A stretch of 32,499 nucleotides of DNA, taken from NCBI GenBank assembly GCA_902784785.1, contig CACZWF010000022.1, forward strand, positions 1-32,499. The letters run 5' to 3'. Positions 24,006 through 32,499 of this stretch are shown here, in pieces (the first letter of the stretch is position 1; each line of letters begins with the position of its first letter). Below the pieces are notes generated by a model. The model saw nothing but the letters and a program-made list of their open reading frames with translations. It made no database searches and was not told the DNA's origin. A program made the position numbers and the translations under genes. The DNA comes from an uncultured Bacteroidia bacterium (GTDB lineage Bacteria; Bacteroidota; Bacteroidia; Bacteroidales; UBA932).

Positions 24006-26609
24006 ATGAAATTCTTGCGTAATTTTTCAGTGGCCCTTTCTATCGTGGCTTTGGCGGCTGTCGCTTGCCAGAAGGAACAGAAAGAAGCGGAATCCGGTGA
24101 TGCCGGTTCCCAGCAACCCATCGAAGAGGAAATCATACTCCCGGGCGGATTTGTACAATTTAACGTCAAGGCGGAAACGGAAAGTTCGACCCGTACGGCC
24201 GTGAGCGATGCGGGGGAAGTGGTCTGGAATGCTTCGGACAAAGTCAACTTCCTGTACGACGGTGGCTCCTACCAGTCCTCCACTTCGACGTGCGGCGCTA
24301 CCGCGACCTTTGCCGCTGTGGTGCCTGAAGCCGGGGATGTGTATGCCGTCTATCCCTCTTCGATCGGCGTTCTCTCGGACGGGAGCATTAACGTGACCAT
24401 CCCTTCCACTCAGGACGGAACATTCGCCAATGGCAATTTCTCCGCGGCCCAGGTCAACCGGAGCAGCCATAGCGCCACTTTCCAAAACATCAGCGCCTTT
24501 TTGAAATTCACCGTTTCCAACGCATCCGTCAAACGCATTGTGGTGGAGTCGGCCGACGACAGCGGCGCTTCTCTGACGGGAGAGGTGGCTGTTTCGTTTA
24601 ACAACTATGCCATTTCCCTTGGAGAAGTGCAGAATGGAGGCGGTCGGATAACGTTGGATGTTCCCTCCACCGGAACCTATTATGTCGCCGTCGCCCCGGG
24701 CGTGACCCACAGCGGACTCAGCATCACCTACTATACCCAGGATGGTGATATCTATACGGCGCTCCCACCCTACTATTATAATAAGTCCATCACCTTCACA
24801 CGCAACCACATCAAAGACTTCGGTGATTTGTATCCCAATCCCGGCCATTTGTATGTGAGCGTGAACGGATCGGGTACCCAGAGCGGTTTCACGGCCGCCA
24901 ATGCCATGAGTTTCGAGAAATGGAAAACCCGCGTGGTCAGGACTTCCACGGATGCGACCAATGCCAATGTCGCCCAGCGAAAAGCCCTTTTGGGTGTTAC
25001 CTTCCATTTTGCTGCCGGAACCTATTCTTTCCCGGACACCGCTCCGTTGATTGTGGGCGGTTACAATGGTTTCTCTTCTTCCAGCAGTTTCTCCATTTCC
25101 GGAGAGACCGGGACCATCTTTTCCGGTGAGGTGTCCGGCGCCGCGACGGGCAGTATGTTCGATATGAGAACCGGTGTCTTGAATATCGATAACGTTATCT
25201 TCGAATATGCGGCGGCTACGGCCAATACGACCAATGGCGCCATCTATGTGACCAATGAATCCGCCACGGTCAATCTCAGCAACTGCACCTTCCGCAACAA
25301 TGGTAATTCTTCCTATATCGGTGGCGGTATCGATATGAAGAGAGGCACGGTCAATGCGACGGACTGTGTTTTCTCCGGGAATGACGGTAAGCAGGGTTCC
25401 TGTCTCGAGATGAATTCTTCCGGCGCCAATGCCAACTTCACCCGTTGCGTTTTCGAAAACAACACCAAGCAGGGTATCCGTATCAAGAACGGCACGGCTT
25501 CGTTTACGGATTGCACCTTCTTCGGCAACCACGAATCCGGTCAGCGGGGCGCCGCCGCTTCTCTCCAGTTGGAATCTGCCCAAACCGTTACCTTTACCCG
25601 TTGCACGTTCAGCGGAAACTATACGGAAGCGACGGGGGAAGACAATGCCGGCGGTGCCATCGGCTGTGAGGGTTTAGGTATTTATGATTTTACAGAATGT
25701 ACCTTTACCGAGAATCATACCAAAGGAGGTTCATCCTATTCCAGTGATTATGGCGGCGCGGTGACGGTGCGCGGCAGCGCGATAGCCCGCTTCAACAAAT
25801 GCCGCTTCGAAGGAAATTATGCGACCAGCGGCGGGGCCATCGAGGTGAAATCCGGTACAGCCACTACCTATTTCAATGCGTGCGTGTTCTCCGGCAATCA
25901 CATCACGTACCGTTATGGTACTACTATCGTGGCGATGGCAAACGCCGGTGTGTTTTGTATGAACAACTGTACCTTTGCGGACAATACCTGGAGTACGGCC
26001 AGCAATGCGGCGCAGTTGAACTGGATCAACCTGAAACTCAACGGAAGCGACCAGCAGTTGGTGATGAGCAATTGCTCTCTGATCGGCGACCTTCGCCGGA
26101 ATGCCGGTCTGAGCAACTACAGCGACGGACGTTACGGTATGGTCCGATTTGACGCCGGTTCCGGTCCGGCGGCTATCATCAATACGATTATAGCCCCGAC
26201 GCAGGACAATGCCACCCAAGGTCCCACCAAGGCGCTCATGTTCGACGGTACTTGCACGGTCGCCGTTACCGGTGTTTCCAATAAACATTATGCGGTTTCC
26301 AGCGAAAGCAACTATAATGCATCCGGTGAAAACGCCATCGATTATAAAGGTACTTCCAGTTATTTCGAAGGTCTTTCCTGGACGGGTGGCTCTTCCTGGA
26401 ATGACAGTTATTGGGCCTGGAACGGCACGCTGGCCACCGGCAGCAACACCAACAAGGCCACGCTCGCGAGTGTCAATGCGGCCATCCAAGCGGCCAACGC
26501 AGATTTCTATACCTGGCTTGACACCATCGGAGCCCTGGACAAAGACGGTCGCGGCAAGACGCGCGGCACCAATACCTGGCCGGGCGCTTATGACGGAACG
26601 AACAACTAA
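24006..26609 (+). CDS. Surface lipoprotein: fimbrillin-like N-terminus and parallel beta-helix (paralogue)
   Basis: An 867-residue lipoprotein and shorter paralogue of the protein at 18595. The signal peptide MKFLRNFSVALSIVALAAVAC lipidates C21. The fimbrillin-like part (about 50-280) contains TRTAVSDAGEVVWNASDKVNF and ends KDFGDLYPNPGHLYVSVNG. The beta-helix (about 290-850) has repeats such as CTFSGNYTEATGEDNAGGAI and CRFEGNYATSGGAIEV, about 200 residues fewer than the paralogue. Both end with the same GKTRGTNTWPGAYDGTNN. A 31-base stretch at 25954-25984 is identical to 21194-21224, a possible recombination point. ATG 24006 is chosen for the signal peptide; upstream codons in the frame are shadow. 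The gene ends nine bases before susC, so its protein may be a surface partner of that transporter. Confidence 0.88.
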   Translation: MKFLRNFSVALSIVALAAVACQKEQKEAESGDAGSQQPIEEEIILPGGFVQFNVKAETESSTRTAVSDAGEVVWNASDKVNFLYDGGSYQSSTSTCGATATFAAVVPEAGDVYAVYPSSIGVLSDGSINVTIPSTQDGTFANGNFSAAQVNRSSHSATFQNISAFLKFTVSNASVKRIVVESADDSGASLTGEVAVSFNNYAISLGEVQNGGGRITLDVPSTGTYYVAVAPGVTHSGLSITYYTQDGDIYTALPPYYYNKSITFTRNHIKDFGDLYPNPGHLYVSVNGSGTQSGFTAANAMSFEKWKTRVVRTSTDATNANVAQRKALLGVTFHFAAGTYSFPDTAPLIVGGYNGFSSSSSFSISGETGTIFSGEVSGAATGSMFDMRTGVLNIDNVIFEYAAATANTTNGAIYVTNESATVNLSNCTFRNNGNSSYIGGGIDMKRGTVNATDCVFSGNDGKQGSCLEMNSSGANANFTRCVFENNTKQGIRIKNGTASFTDCTFFGNHESGQRGAAASLQLESAQTVTFTRCTFSGNYTEATGEDNAGGAIGCEGLGIYDFTECTFTENHTKGGSSYSSDYGGAVTVRGSAIARFNKCRFEGNYATSGGAIEVKSGTATTYFNACVFSGNHITYRYGTTIVAMANAGVFCMNNCTFADNTWSTASNAAQLNWINLKLNGSDQQLVMSNCSLIGDLRRNAGLSNYSDGRYGMVRFDAGSGPAAIINTIIAPTQDNATQGPTKALMFDGTCTVAVTGVSNKHYAVSSESNYNASGENAIDYKGTSSYFEGLSWTGGSSWNDSYWAWNGTLATGSNTNKATLASVNAAIQAANADFYTWLDTIGALDKDGRGKTRGTNTWPGAYDGTNN

Positions 26610-26618
26610 TTTTCACCT

Positions 26619-29600
26619 ATGAAAAAACACATATTCGCATTTTTGATCGAACTGATGGCGTTGGGCCTGCCCGCTGTCCTGCAAGCGCAGGAGCGGGTCG
26701 AGGTCAAGGGTCAGGTGCTGGATGCCGCGACGGGAGAGCCTGTGCTGAACGCGTCCGTGCTGGTCAAAGGCAGCACCAACGGCACCATTTCGGACCTGGA
26801 TGGCAACTTCACCCTGTCCGCCGCGGTCGGCACCCAACTGGAAATCGCTTCCCTGGGCTATGACAGCGCCTTGTTGACCGTCAAATCCGGGATGGGCTTC
26901 CAGAAAGTCTTGTTGAAGACCTCCTCGGAGTTTTTGGAGGAGACGGTGGTCGTCGGTTACGGCACGGTCAAGAAAGAGAACCTGTCCGGCGCGGTCGACC
27001 AGGTCTCGGAAGAGGTTTTTGCCGGACGGCCCGTGGCCAACGCCACACAAATGTTGCAGGGCGCCGTTCCCAACTTGAACATCAACCTGGAGAACGGTAA
27101 ACCCGGACAGTCGGCGGATTTCAATATCCGCGGCGCCACCTCCATCGGTAGCGGCGGCAGCGCTCTCGTGCTCATCGACGGCGTGGAAGGGGAGCCCAAT
27201 ATGCTTAACCCCAACGATATCGAGAGCGTGTCCGTCCTGAAGGACGCGGCGGCTGCGGCCATCTATGGCTCCCGGGCGACCTTCGGTGTGATTCTCATCA
27301 CCACCAAGGACCCCTCCCGCACCAAAGAAAAATTCACGGTCACGTACTCGGGCAACGTCTCCGTTCTCCAGCCTACGGCTATCCCCGACATTGTGGATGA
27401 CGGATATGTCTATTCCAAAATTTTCTACGAGGCCTATACCAATTACAACAAGACGGCCCCCACGGGCATCAACAAGAGTCAGCCTTTCTCGACGGGGTGG
27501 ATGGACGATTTCCGCTTGCGCAAACGCGATGGCAATCCGGTCACGACGACCGTGGATGCCGACGGAAACTACACCTACTATGGCAGCACCAATTATTATG
27601 ACGCGCTGTATAAGAAAGCCGTATTCGCCCATTCCCACAACATCTCCGTTTCCGGCTCGACCGGTCGTTTGAGTTATTATCTGTCGGGTCGTATCTATGA
27701 CTACAACGGTCTGTTCAATTTCAATCCCGATGTCTATCGCACGTTTAATATCCGTGGAAAAGCTTCGATGAAGATTTTTTCCTGGCTGACCCTGTCGGAA
27801 AATATGTCCTACGATTACGACAAGTATCATATTCCGAGCAGTTACAGCAAGGAGGGCAAGGGTAACTTCTGGCGTTCCATCAACGATGAGGGCCACCCTT
27901 CATCCGCCTTGTTCAATCCGGACGGTTCAATGACGCTCTCGACGGCCTACGCCATCGGCGGTCTGGTCACCGGGAACAACTGGGAGGACCGGCTGGTCAA
28001 GACGATGAAGTCTACGACCACCCTCAAAGCGGCCTTTTTCGATGATTCTTTCCGCATCACGGCGGATTTCTCCATCTTGGAACGCGACAAGAACGAGACC
28101 ACCAAGCGGACGGCTGTTCCGTATTCCACCAAGTTCGGAGAGACCTTGTGGCTGGGCGAACCTTACGCGGATGACAGTTTCCAGGAGTATGATTCCATCC
28201 AGCATTATATTTCCGCCAATTTGTATGCGGAGTATGAGCAGACCTTCGGCGGAAAACATTGGTTCAAGGCCCTGGCCGGCTGGAACTATGAAGATAAGAC
28301 GCTCAAGGGCGTGTATGTCACGCGCTATGGCTTGCTGACCCCGGAATCCAATTCCTTGAACCTGGCGATCGACGACCAGCTGTCTTCCTCTTCCACCGGT
28401 TCGCGCTGGCGTGTTTCGGGCTTCTTCATGCGGCTCAACTACGGTTATGACGACCGCTACCTACTCGAACTCAACGGCCGTTACGACGGTTCCTCCAAGT
28501 TCCCGACCAACTCGCAATGGGGCTTCTTCCCTTCGGCCTCCCTGGCCTGGCGGGTGTCCAAGGAGCATTGGTGGAAAGTCCATCCCAACGCCTTGTCCAA
28601 CCTCAAGATTCGCGGCAGTTTCGGTGAATTGGGAAATGGTAATGTGGGCGCCTACGCCTTTTTGGAGCGTTTCTCATTCAGCAATATGGGCCGTCTGTTG
28701 GACGGTACGCCCAGGGTTCGCTATACGAAGGTCCCTTCGCAGATCCCGGACAACCTGACCTGGGAGAAGGCCCGTACCCTCGATGTGGGCTTGGATGTCG
28801 GTTTCCTGAAAGGACGCTTGGAACTGACGGCCGACATCTACCGTAGGTGGACGCTGGATATGTATACGACCGGTCCGACCTTGCCCGACACCTACGGCGC
28901 TTCCGCCCCCAAAGGAAACTACGCCGATATGCATACGGATGGTTATGAGATTTCCCTCGCCTGGCACGATTCGTTCAATGTGGGCGGTAAGCCGATGTCT
29001 CTGTCGGTCAAAGCCTCGCTGGCGGATTCCCGCACCTGGGTGGACAAGTACAACAACCCGACCGGCAACATCAATGATTACTACGCCGGCTGCGAGGTGG
29101 GTGACATCTGGGGCTTCGTCGTCAACCGCCTTTTCCAAACGCAGGACGAAATCGACAATTGCTACGGCCCCGGCAAACCCTATGTCAACACCGCCGTGCG
29201 TACTTCGTCGGATTATTCCACCCAGCCGGGTGATATCAAGGTGGAGGACCTAAACGGCAACGGCATCATCGATTTCGGCGCCGGTACCCTCTCCGACCCG
29301 GGTGACAAGACCATCATCGGCAACAACCGTCCCCGTTTTCTGTATTCCTTCAATCTGGGCTTTGAATGGAACGGCATCTTCGCTTCCGCCTTCTTCCAGG
29401 GAGTCGGCCGCCGAGATTGGTACCCGAGTGCGGAATCCGCCTTGTGGGGGCCTTTCAACCGTCCCTACGACCAGGTGCCCAAATGGATTATCGGCAATTA
29501 TTGGACAGAGGACAACCGCGATGCCTGGCTGCCGCGTGTGACCGGCTACTACCGTCCCTTCTATTCGGGTTACGAAACCACGCGTTATATGCTGAATGCG

Positions 29601-29864
29601 GCCTATCTCCGCCTGAAGAACCTGCAGATCGGCTATCATCTGCCCGAAAAGTGGATGAAGGCCATCAAGATGCAGGATATCTGCATCTACTTCTCCGCAG
29701 AGAACCTCTATACCTGGTCTCCTGTGTATAATTTCTCGCGCGACTTGGATATTGTGACGGCGCCCAACGGTTCCGATTCGGACATTTCCTCCGATTCTGT
29801 CGGTGACGGTTACAACTATCCCTCGATGCGGACATTCAGCCTTGGTCTTACCCTTAAATTCTGA
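26619..29864 (+). CDS. SusC/RagA-family TonB-dependent outer-membrane transporter
   Basis: A 1081-residue outer-membrane transporter. The signal peptide (1-23, ending LQAQ) is followed by a carboxypeptidase-D regulatory-like beta domain (about 27-105, VEVKGQVLDAATGEPVLNASV), the SusC-specific TonB segment EETVVVGYGTVKKENLSGAV near 107, a plug domain (about 120-240) and a 22-strand barrel ending in the usual aromatic outer-membrane signal (SLGLTLKF). SusC proteins import oligosaccharides, peptides or other large ligands powered by TonB, with SusD as lid. It is cotranscribed with the beta-helix lipoprotein (nine-base gap) and susD (five-base gap). No glycoside hydrolase or sulfatase is visible in the window, so the substrate cannot be named. 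Confidence 0.96.
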   Translation: MKKHIFAFLIELMALGLPAVLQAQERVEVKGQVLDAATGEPVLNASVLVKGSTNGTISDLDGNFTLSAAVGTQLEIASLGYDSALLTVKSGMGFQKVLLKTSSEFLEETVVVGYGTVKKENLSGAVDQVSEEVFAGRPVANATQMLQGAVPNLNINLENGKPGQSADFNIRGATSIGSGGSALVLIDGVEGEPNMLNPNDIESVSVLKDAAAAAIYGSRATFGVILITTKDPSRTKEKFTVTYSGNVSVLQPTAIPDIVDDGYVYSKIFYEAYTNYNKTAPTGINKSQPFSTGWMDDFRLRKRDGNPVTTTVDADGNYTYYGSTNYYDALYKKAVFAHSHNISVSGSTGRLSYYLSGRIYDYNGLFNFNPDVYRTFNIRGKASMKIFSWLTLSENMSYDYDKYHIPSSYSKEGKGNFWRSINDEGHPSSALFNPDGSMTLSTAYAIGGLVTGNNWEDRLVKTMKSTTTLKAAFFDDSFRITADFSILERDKNETTKRTAVPYSTKFGETLWLGEPYADDSFQEYDSIQHYISANLYAEYEQTFGGKHWFKALAGWNYEDKTLKGVYVTRYGLLTPESNSLNLAIDDQLSSSSTGSRWRVSGFFMRLNYGYDDRYLLELNGRYDGSSKFPTNSQWGFFPSASLAWRVSKEHWWKVHPNALSNLKIRGSFGELGNGNVGAYAFLERFSFSNMGRLLDGTPRVRYTKVPSQIPDNLTWEKARTLDVGLDVGFLKGRLELTADIYRRWTLDMYTTGPTLPDTYGASAPKGNYADMHTDGYEISLAWHDSFNVGGKPMSLSVKASLADSRTWVDKYNNPTGNINDYYAGCEVGDIWGFVVNRLFQTQDEIDNCYGPGKPYVNTAVRTSSDYSTQPGDIKVEDLNGNGIIDFGAGTLSDPGDKTIIGNNRPRFLYSFNLGFEWNGIFASAFFQGVGRRDWYPSAESALWGPFNRPYDQVPKWIIGNYWTEDNRDAWLPRVTGYYRPFYSGYETTRYMLNAAYLRLKNLQIGYHLPEKWMKAIKMQDICIYFSAENLYTWSPVYNFSRDLDIVTAPNGSDSDISSDSVGDGYNYPSMRTFSLGLTLKF

Positions 29865-29869
29865 GAGCG

Positions 29870-31726
29870 ATGAAAAAGACAGTATATTTTGCGATTTTGC
29901 TTTCTTTGGGATTGTTCGTAGGTTGTTCTATGTATGAGCCCCCGCGCGTGCAAGCCTCCAAAGCGGATATTTTCGGTTCGGAATATGGCGTGAAGTCCTA
30001 CAGCTGGTCCTTCTATTCGGCTTTCCCCACCTTGTCCGGCGGTCCCATCCGGGAGGCCGGCGTGGTGGATTATGCGGCGTGCCGCAGCGTGAACGGCTTT
30101 TACCTGGACGGCGTGTTCAATTCCCAGAGCGAGCGTTCCTGGGATTGGGAGGAATTGCGCAATGTCAATTATTATCTGGACGGACTGGCCGACAAGTCGG
30201 TGTGCCCTTTGGATGACGATGTCCGTATGCATTACGAGGCCATCGGGCGCTTCTTCCGTGCCTGGTACTATTATGGTATGCTCAAAACCTACGGGGGAGT
30301 GCCTTGGTTCGATCATTGCGTGAGCAGCACGGACGAGGCCGAGATGTATCGGGACCGTGACAACCGCGATGTGATTATCGGCCATATCATTGAAGATTTG
30401 AACTTCGCGGCCGCCCATCTCAAGACGGAAGAATCGAAAGACAACACCTTGGTTTCGAAATACGCCGTCTGGGCCTTCAAATCCCGCGTGTGCCTCTTTG
30501 AAGCCTCGTACCGCAAATACCACAATATGGCCAACGAAAAACCGGCCGTCCCTTCGGACACCCGCTATACCCCGACTTGGCTGTTCAATCAGGCGGAAGC
30601 GGCTGCGGAAGAAGTGATATCTTCCAAAAAGTTTTCCCTCAACACAGAGGCCCTGGACGCGTCGAAGGAATACCAAGGCTCCTACCGCAAACTCTTTTAT
30701 TCGTCTGCCGTGGTGACCAAGGAGGTGATTCTCGGGGTGGCCGGCAGTGATGTGGACAAAATGTACGGGGAGGCCAACTGGCGTTTCTTCTCCGGTTCTT
30801 ATGGCAACGGCTACTGCGGCTGCCGCACATTCGTTCATACCTATTTGAAAAAGGATGGAACGCCCTTTACTTCGACTTCGGGATATGCGTCTACGGAGTA
30901 TAAGAATGAGTTTGCCGACCGGGACGAACGGTTGGCCCAGACCTTTATGCCCCCGAGTTACACGATGACGGGCGGCGGCGGAAAAGTGGTTCCCGACATC
31001 GTCGGACTGGTGGCCCCGACGGGCTATGCCATCATCAAGTTCGTCTTGGATAATTCCTGGTACAACGGCCGTTCCCGCAATACCAATTCCTACCCGATCA
31101 TCCGTTATGCCGAAGTGCTGCTCAACTATGCCGAGGCGCGCCGGGAACTGGGTACTTTTACCAATGATGACTGGGCGGCGACCATCGGAGCGCTTCGCAA
31201 ACGCGCCGGCATCACGGGCGGTTTGACCTCCTGTCCTACGACGGTGGATACTTGGTTCCAGTCGCACTTCTATCCCACCATCAGCGACGCGACCCTGTTG
31301 GAAATCCGCCGCGAACGCGCCATCGAACTTTTCTACGAAGGTTTCCGTCAGGACGACCTGCGCCGTTGGAATTATGGCAGCCTCATCCAGAGCCTGCCTT
31401 GGGACGGCCTGCATATTCCGGCCTTGGACACGCCCATCAACATCGATGGCTCGGGCTCGGCAGATTACTATTTCTCGTACAAAAGTATGGATGAAATCTC
31501 TTCCGCCTATCGCTCGATTCACGTGCGTTTGTATCCGGACTCTTCTTCCGAGCAAGGTCTGCGGGCGCATAGCAGCAGCGGCGGAGGATATGATTTGGAA
31601 TATGTATTATCGACTTCCCGCCGTTGGTATGATGACGGACGGCAAAACCTCAAGCCCATCCCGGCCAATATCATCGCCGATTATACGGCCCGGGGCTATC
31701 ATTTGACCCAAAACTACGGATGGTAA
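29870..31726 (+). CDS. SusD/RagB-family surface lipoprotein
   Basis: A 618-residue lipoprotein that forms the ligand-binding lid of the adjacent SusC channel. The signal peptide MKKTVYFAILLSLGLFVGC lipidates C19. The N-terminal TPR-type helices are recognisable (NVNYYLDGLADKSVCPLDD, then AIGRFFRAWYYYGMLKTYGGVPWFD near 125-150, the most conserved SusD block). The C-terminal RagB part has NSYPIIRYAEVLLNYAEARRELG near 405 and LLEIRRERAIELFYEGFRQDDLRRWNYG near 478, both family hallmarks. Length is in the upper part of the normal range. Its TAA overlaps the start of the next gene by one base, so translation is coupled. Confidence 0.96.
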   Translation: MKKTVYFAILLSLGLFVGCSMYEPPRVQASKADIFGSEYGVKSYSWSFYSAFPTLSGGPIREAGVVDYAACRSVNGFYLDGVFNSQSERSWDWEELRNVNYYLDGLADKSVCPLDDDVRMHYEAIGRFFRAWYYYGMLKTYGGVPWFDHCVSSTDEAEMYRDRDNRDVIIGHIIEDLNFAAAHLKTEESKDNTLVSKYAVWAFKSRVCLFEASYRKYHNMANEKPAVPSDTRYTPTWLFNQAEAAAEEVISSKKFSLNTEALDASKEYQGSYRKLFYSSAVVTKEVILGVAGSDVDKMYGEANWRFFSGSYGNGYCGCRTFVHTYLKKDGTPFTSTSGYASTEYKNEFADRDERLAQTFMPPSYTMTGGGGKVVPDIVGLVAPTGYAIIKFVLDNSWYNGRSRNTNSYPIIRYAEVLLNYAEARRELGTFTNDDWAATIGALRKRAGITGGLTSCPTTVDTWFQSHFYPTISDATLLEIRRERAIELFYEGFRQDDLRRWNYGSLIQSLPWDGLHIPALDTPINIDGSGSADYYFSYKSMDEISSAYRSIHVRLYPDSSSEQGLRAHSSSGGGYDLEYVLSTSRRWYDDGRQNLKPIPANIIADYTARGYHLTQNYGW

Positions 31727-32499
31727 TGAAAAAATTCAGCACAATACTTCTGGGAGCGGCCGCCTTGCTGGTCTGCTCCTGCTATGGGAAAATCCAATTC
31801 GATCCCACGCCTTGGTATTATGATCCGGCCGACAACGACAACCGGGAAAGCATCAGCGTGATGTCCTTCAACATCCGCTATCAGGCGACCGAAGATACGG
31901 GCGTCAAGAACTGGTCCTATCGAAAAAAAGGAATTTTCGCGATGCTGGAGGCCGAGCGTCCGCTTGCCTTCGGTGTTCAGGAAATGGATGCGACCCAGAT
32001 GAGTGATTTGTTGGCCGGCGCGCCGGATTATGCCGTTGAGTCCGGGCTTGAGAGCGGGAAGAAGGGCAATGGTTCGAGTGAGTATGTCGGCATTTTCTAT
32101 TTGCGTGACTCTGTTTCTGTCGTGAAATCAGGCACTTTCTGGTTGTGCGATGAGAACGGAGGTCCGCAAAGCAAGTCCATCTATGATGGTTGTACCAATT
32201 ATCGAATCGCAACTTGGGCCATCCTTCGTAAAAAATCGACCGGAACCCAGTGGCTTTTTATCAACACCCACTTGGAAAACGGCACTTCCGCCACGGCCAT
32301 CAATGTCCGTACCAAGCAATTGCTCGTCTTGGACCACCAGATTCCGCTCATCAACCCCAACTCGTTGCCTTGGTGTGCGACGGCCGACTGGAATGCCGAA
32401 GAGAAGGATGAGGCGTTTTTCCCCTTGATTGACAACTATGGTATGAAGAGCGCCAGATCCACGGCCCGCCGCAGTGACAATTTCCCGACCTTCAACAAT
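31726..32499 (+). CDS. Lipoprotein of the endonuclease/exonuclease/phosphatase family; C-terminus beyond window
   Basis: The frame opens at ATG 31726, overlapping the susD stop, and is open for 258 residues to the window end. The signal peptide MKKFSTILLGAAALLVCSC gives a lipidated C19. From residue 43 the fold is the endonuclease/exonuclease/phosphatase (DNase I-like) type: SVMSFNIRY with N49, QE at 85-86 (metal ligand E86), NTHL at 180-183 and ADWN at 220-223, where the usual GDxN is altered to ADWN. The terminal SDxH motif lies outside the window. In Bacteroidota such secreted members are phosphodiesterases or phosphatases whose substrates are rarely known. Placement at the end of a susCD operon suggests it acts on the imported ligand or on extracellular nucleic acid or phosphoester; this is inference. 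Confidence 0.85.
   Translation, partial: MKKFSTILLGAAALLVCSCYGKIQFDPTPWYYDPADNDNRESISVMSFNIRYQATEDTGVKNWSYRKKGIFAMLEAERPLAFGVQEMDATQMSDLLAGAPDYAVESGLESGKKGNGSSEYVGIFYLRDSVSVVKSGTFWLCDENGGPQSKSIYDGCTNYRIATWAILRKKSTGTQWLFINTHLENGTSATAINVRTKQLLVLDHQIPLINPNSLPWCATADWNAEEKDEAFFPLIDNYGMKSARSTARRSDNFPTFNN

Noticed and set aside
29816-31570. A 584-residue minus-strand frame
   Set aside because: It is antisense to susD and the end of susC and has no plausible protein features. The frames at 26613-27896, 24027-25583 and 20179-21258 are rejected for the same reason.

Overview
The window reads as a chromosome segment of a Bacteroidales bacterium (phylum Bacteroidota). The evidence is a SusC/SusD outer-membrane pair, lipoproteins with Bacteroidota-style signal peptides, fimbrillin-like and parallel beta-helix surface proteins, and promoters with the Bacteroidota -7 box TAnnTTTG instead of a sigma70 -10 box. 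No rRNA, tRNA, CRISPR array, transposase or integrase was found.

Region 1 (1-7642) belongs to a surface-polysaccharide locus. Two glycosyltransferase genes run leftward; the outermost continues past the window edge and appears to carry two glycosyltransferase units. A divergent rightward operon encodes a fused GT2-GT11 glycosyltransferase, GDP-mannose 4,6-dehydratase, a GDP-L-fucose synthase-like epimerase/reductase, and a DegT-fold enzyme with His in place of the PLP lysine, as in the 3-dehydratase ColD. The set could make GDP-L-fucose, GDP-L-colitose or both.

Region 2 (7639-16817) is mostly housekeeping and envelope: an LpxL-like acyltransferase, secA, a bactofilin, grpE-dnaJ, then a coupled pair encoding a membrane-anchored PHP-type protein and an EptA-like phosphoethanolamine transferase.

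Region 3 (16794-18322) looks like a one-gene insertion. An AAA ATPase of the DUF4143 type sits between two near-identical 24-bp copies of the 3' end of the EptA gene, both able to encode PDLDIFE-stop. Three direct repeats with an exact 23-bp period precede its promoter.

Region 4 (18443-32499) is a surface-protein locus. Two paralogous lipoproteins (fimbrillin-like N-terminus plus long beta-helix) are each preceded by a previously unlisted 42-45-residue peptide gene. Between them lies a two-part lipoprotein with a C-terminal SGNH/GDSL hydrolase. The second beta-helix gene leads into susC, susD and an endonuclease/exonuclease/phosphatase-family lipoprotein that is cut by the window end; gaps of 9, 5 and -1 bases suggest one operon. 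The three promoters in this region share an upstream GATTTTA box placed 52-54 bases before the -7 box, which suggests common regulation.
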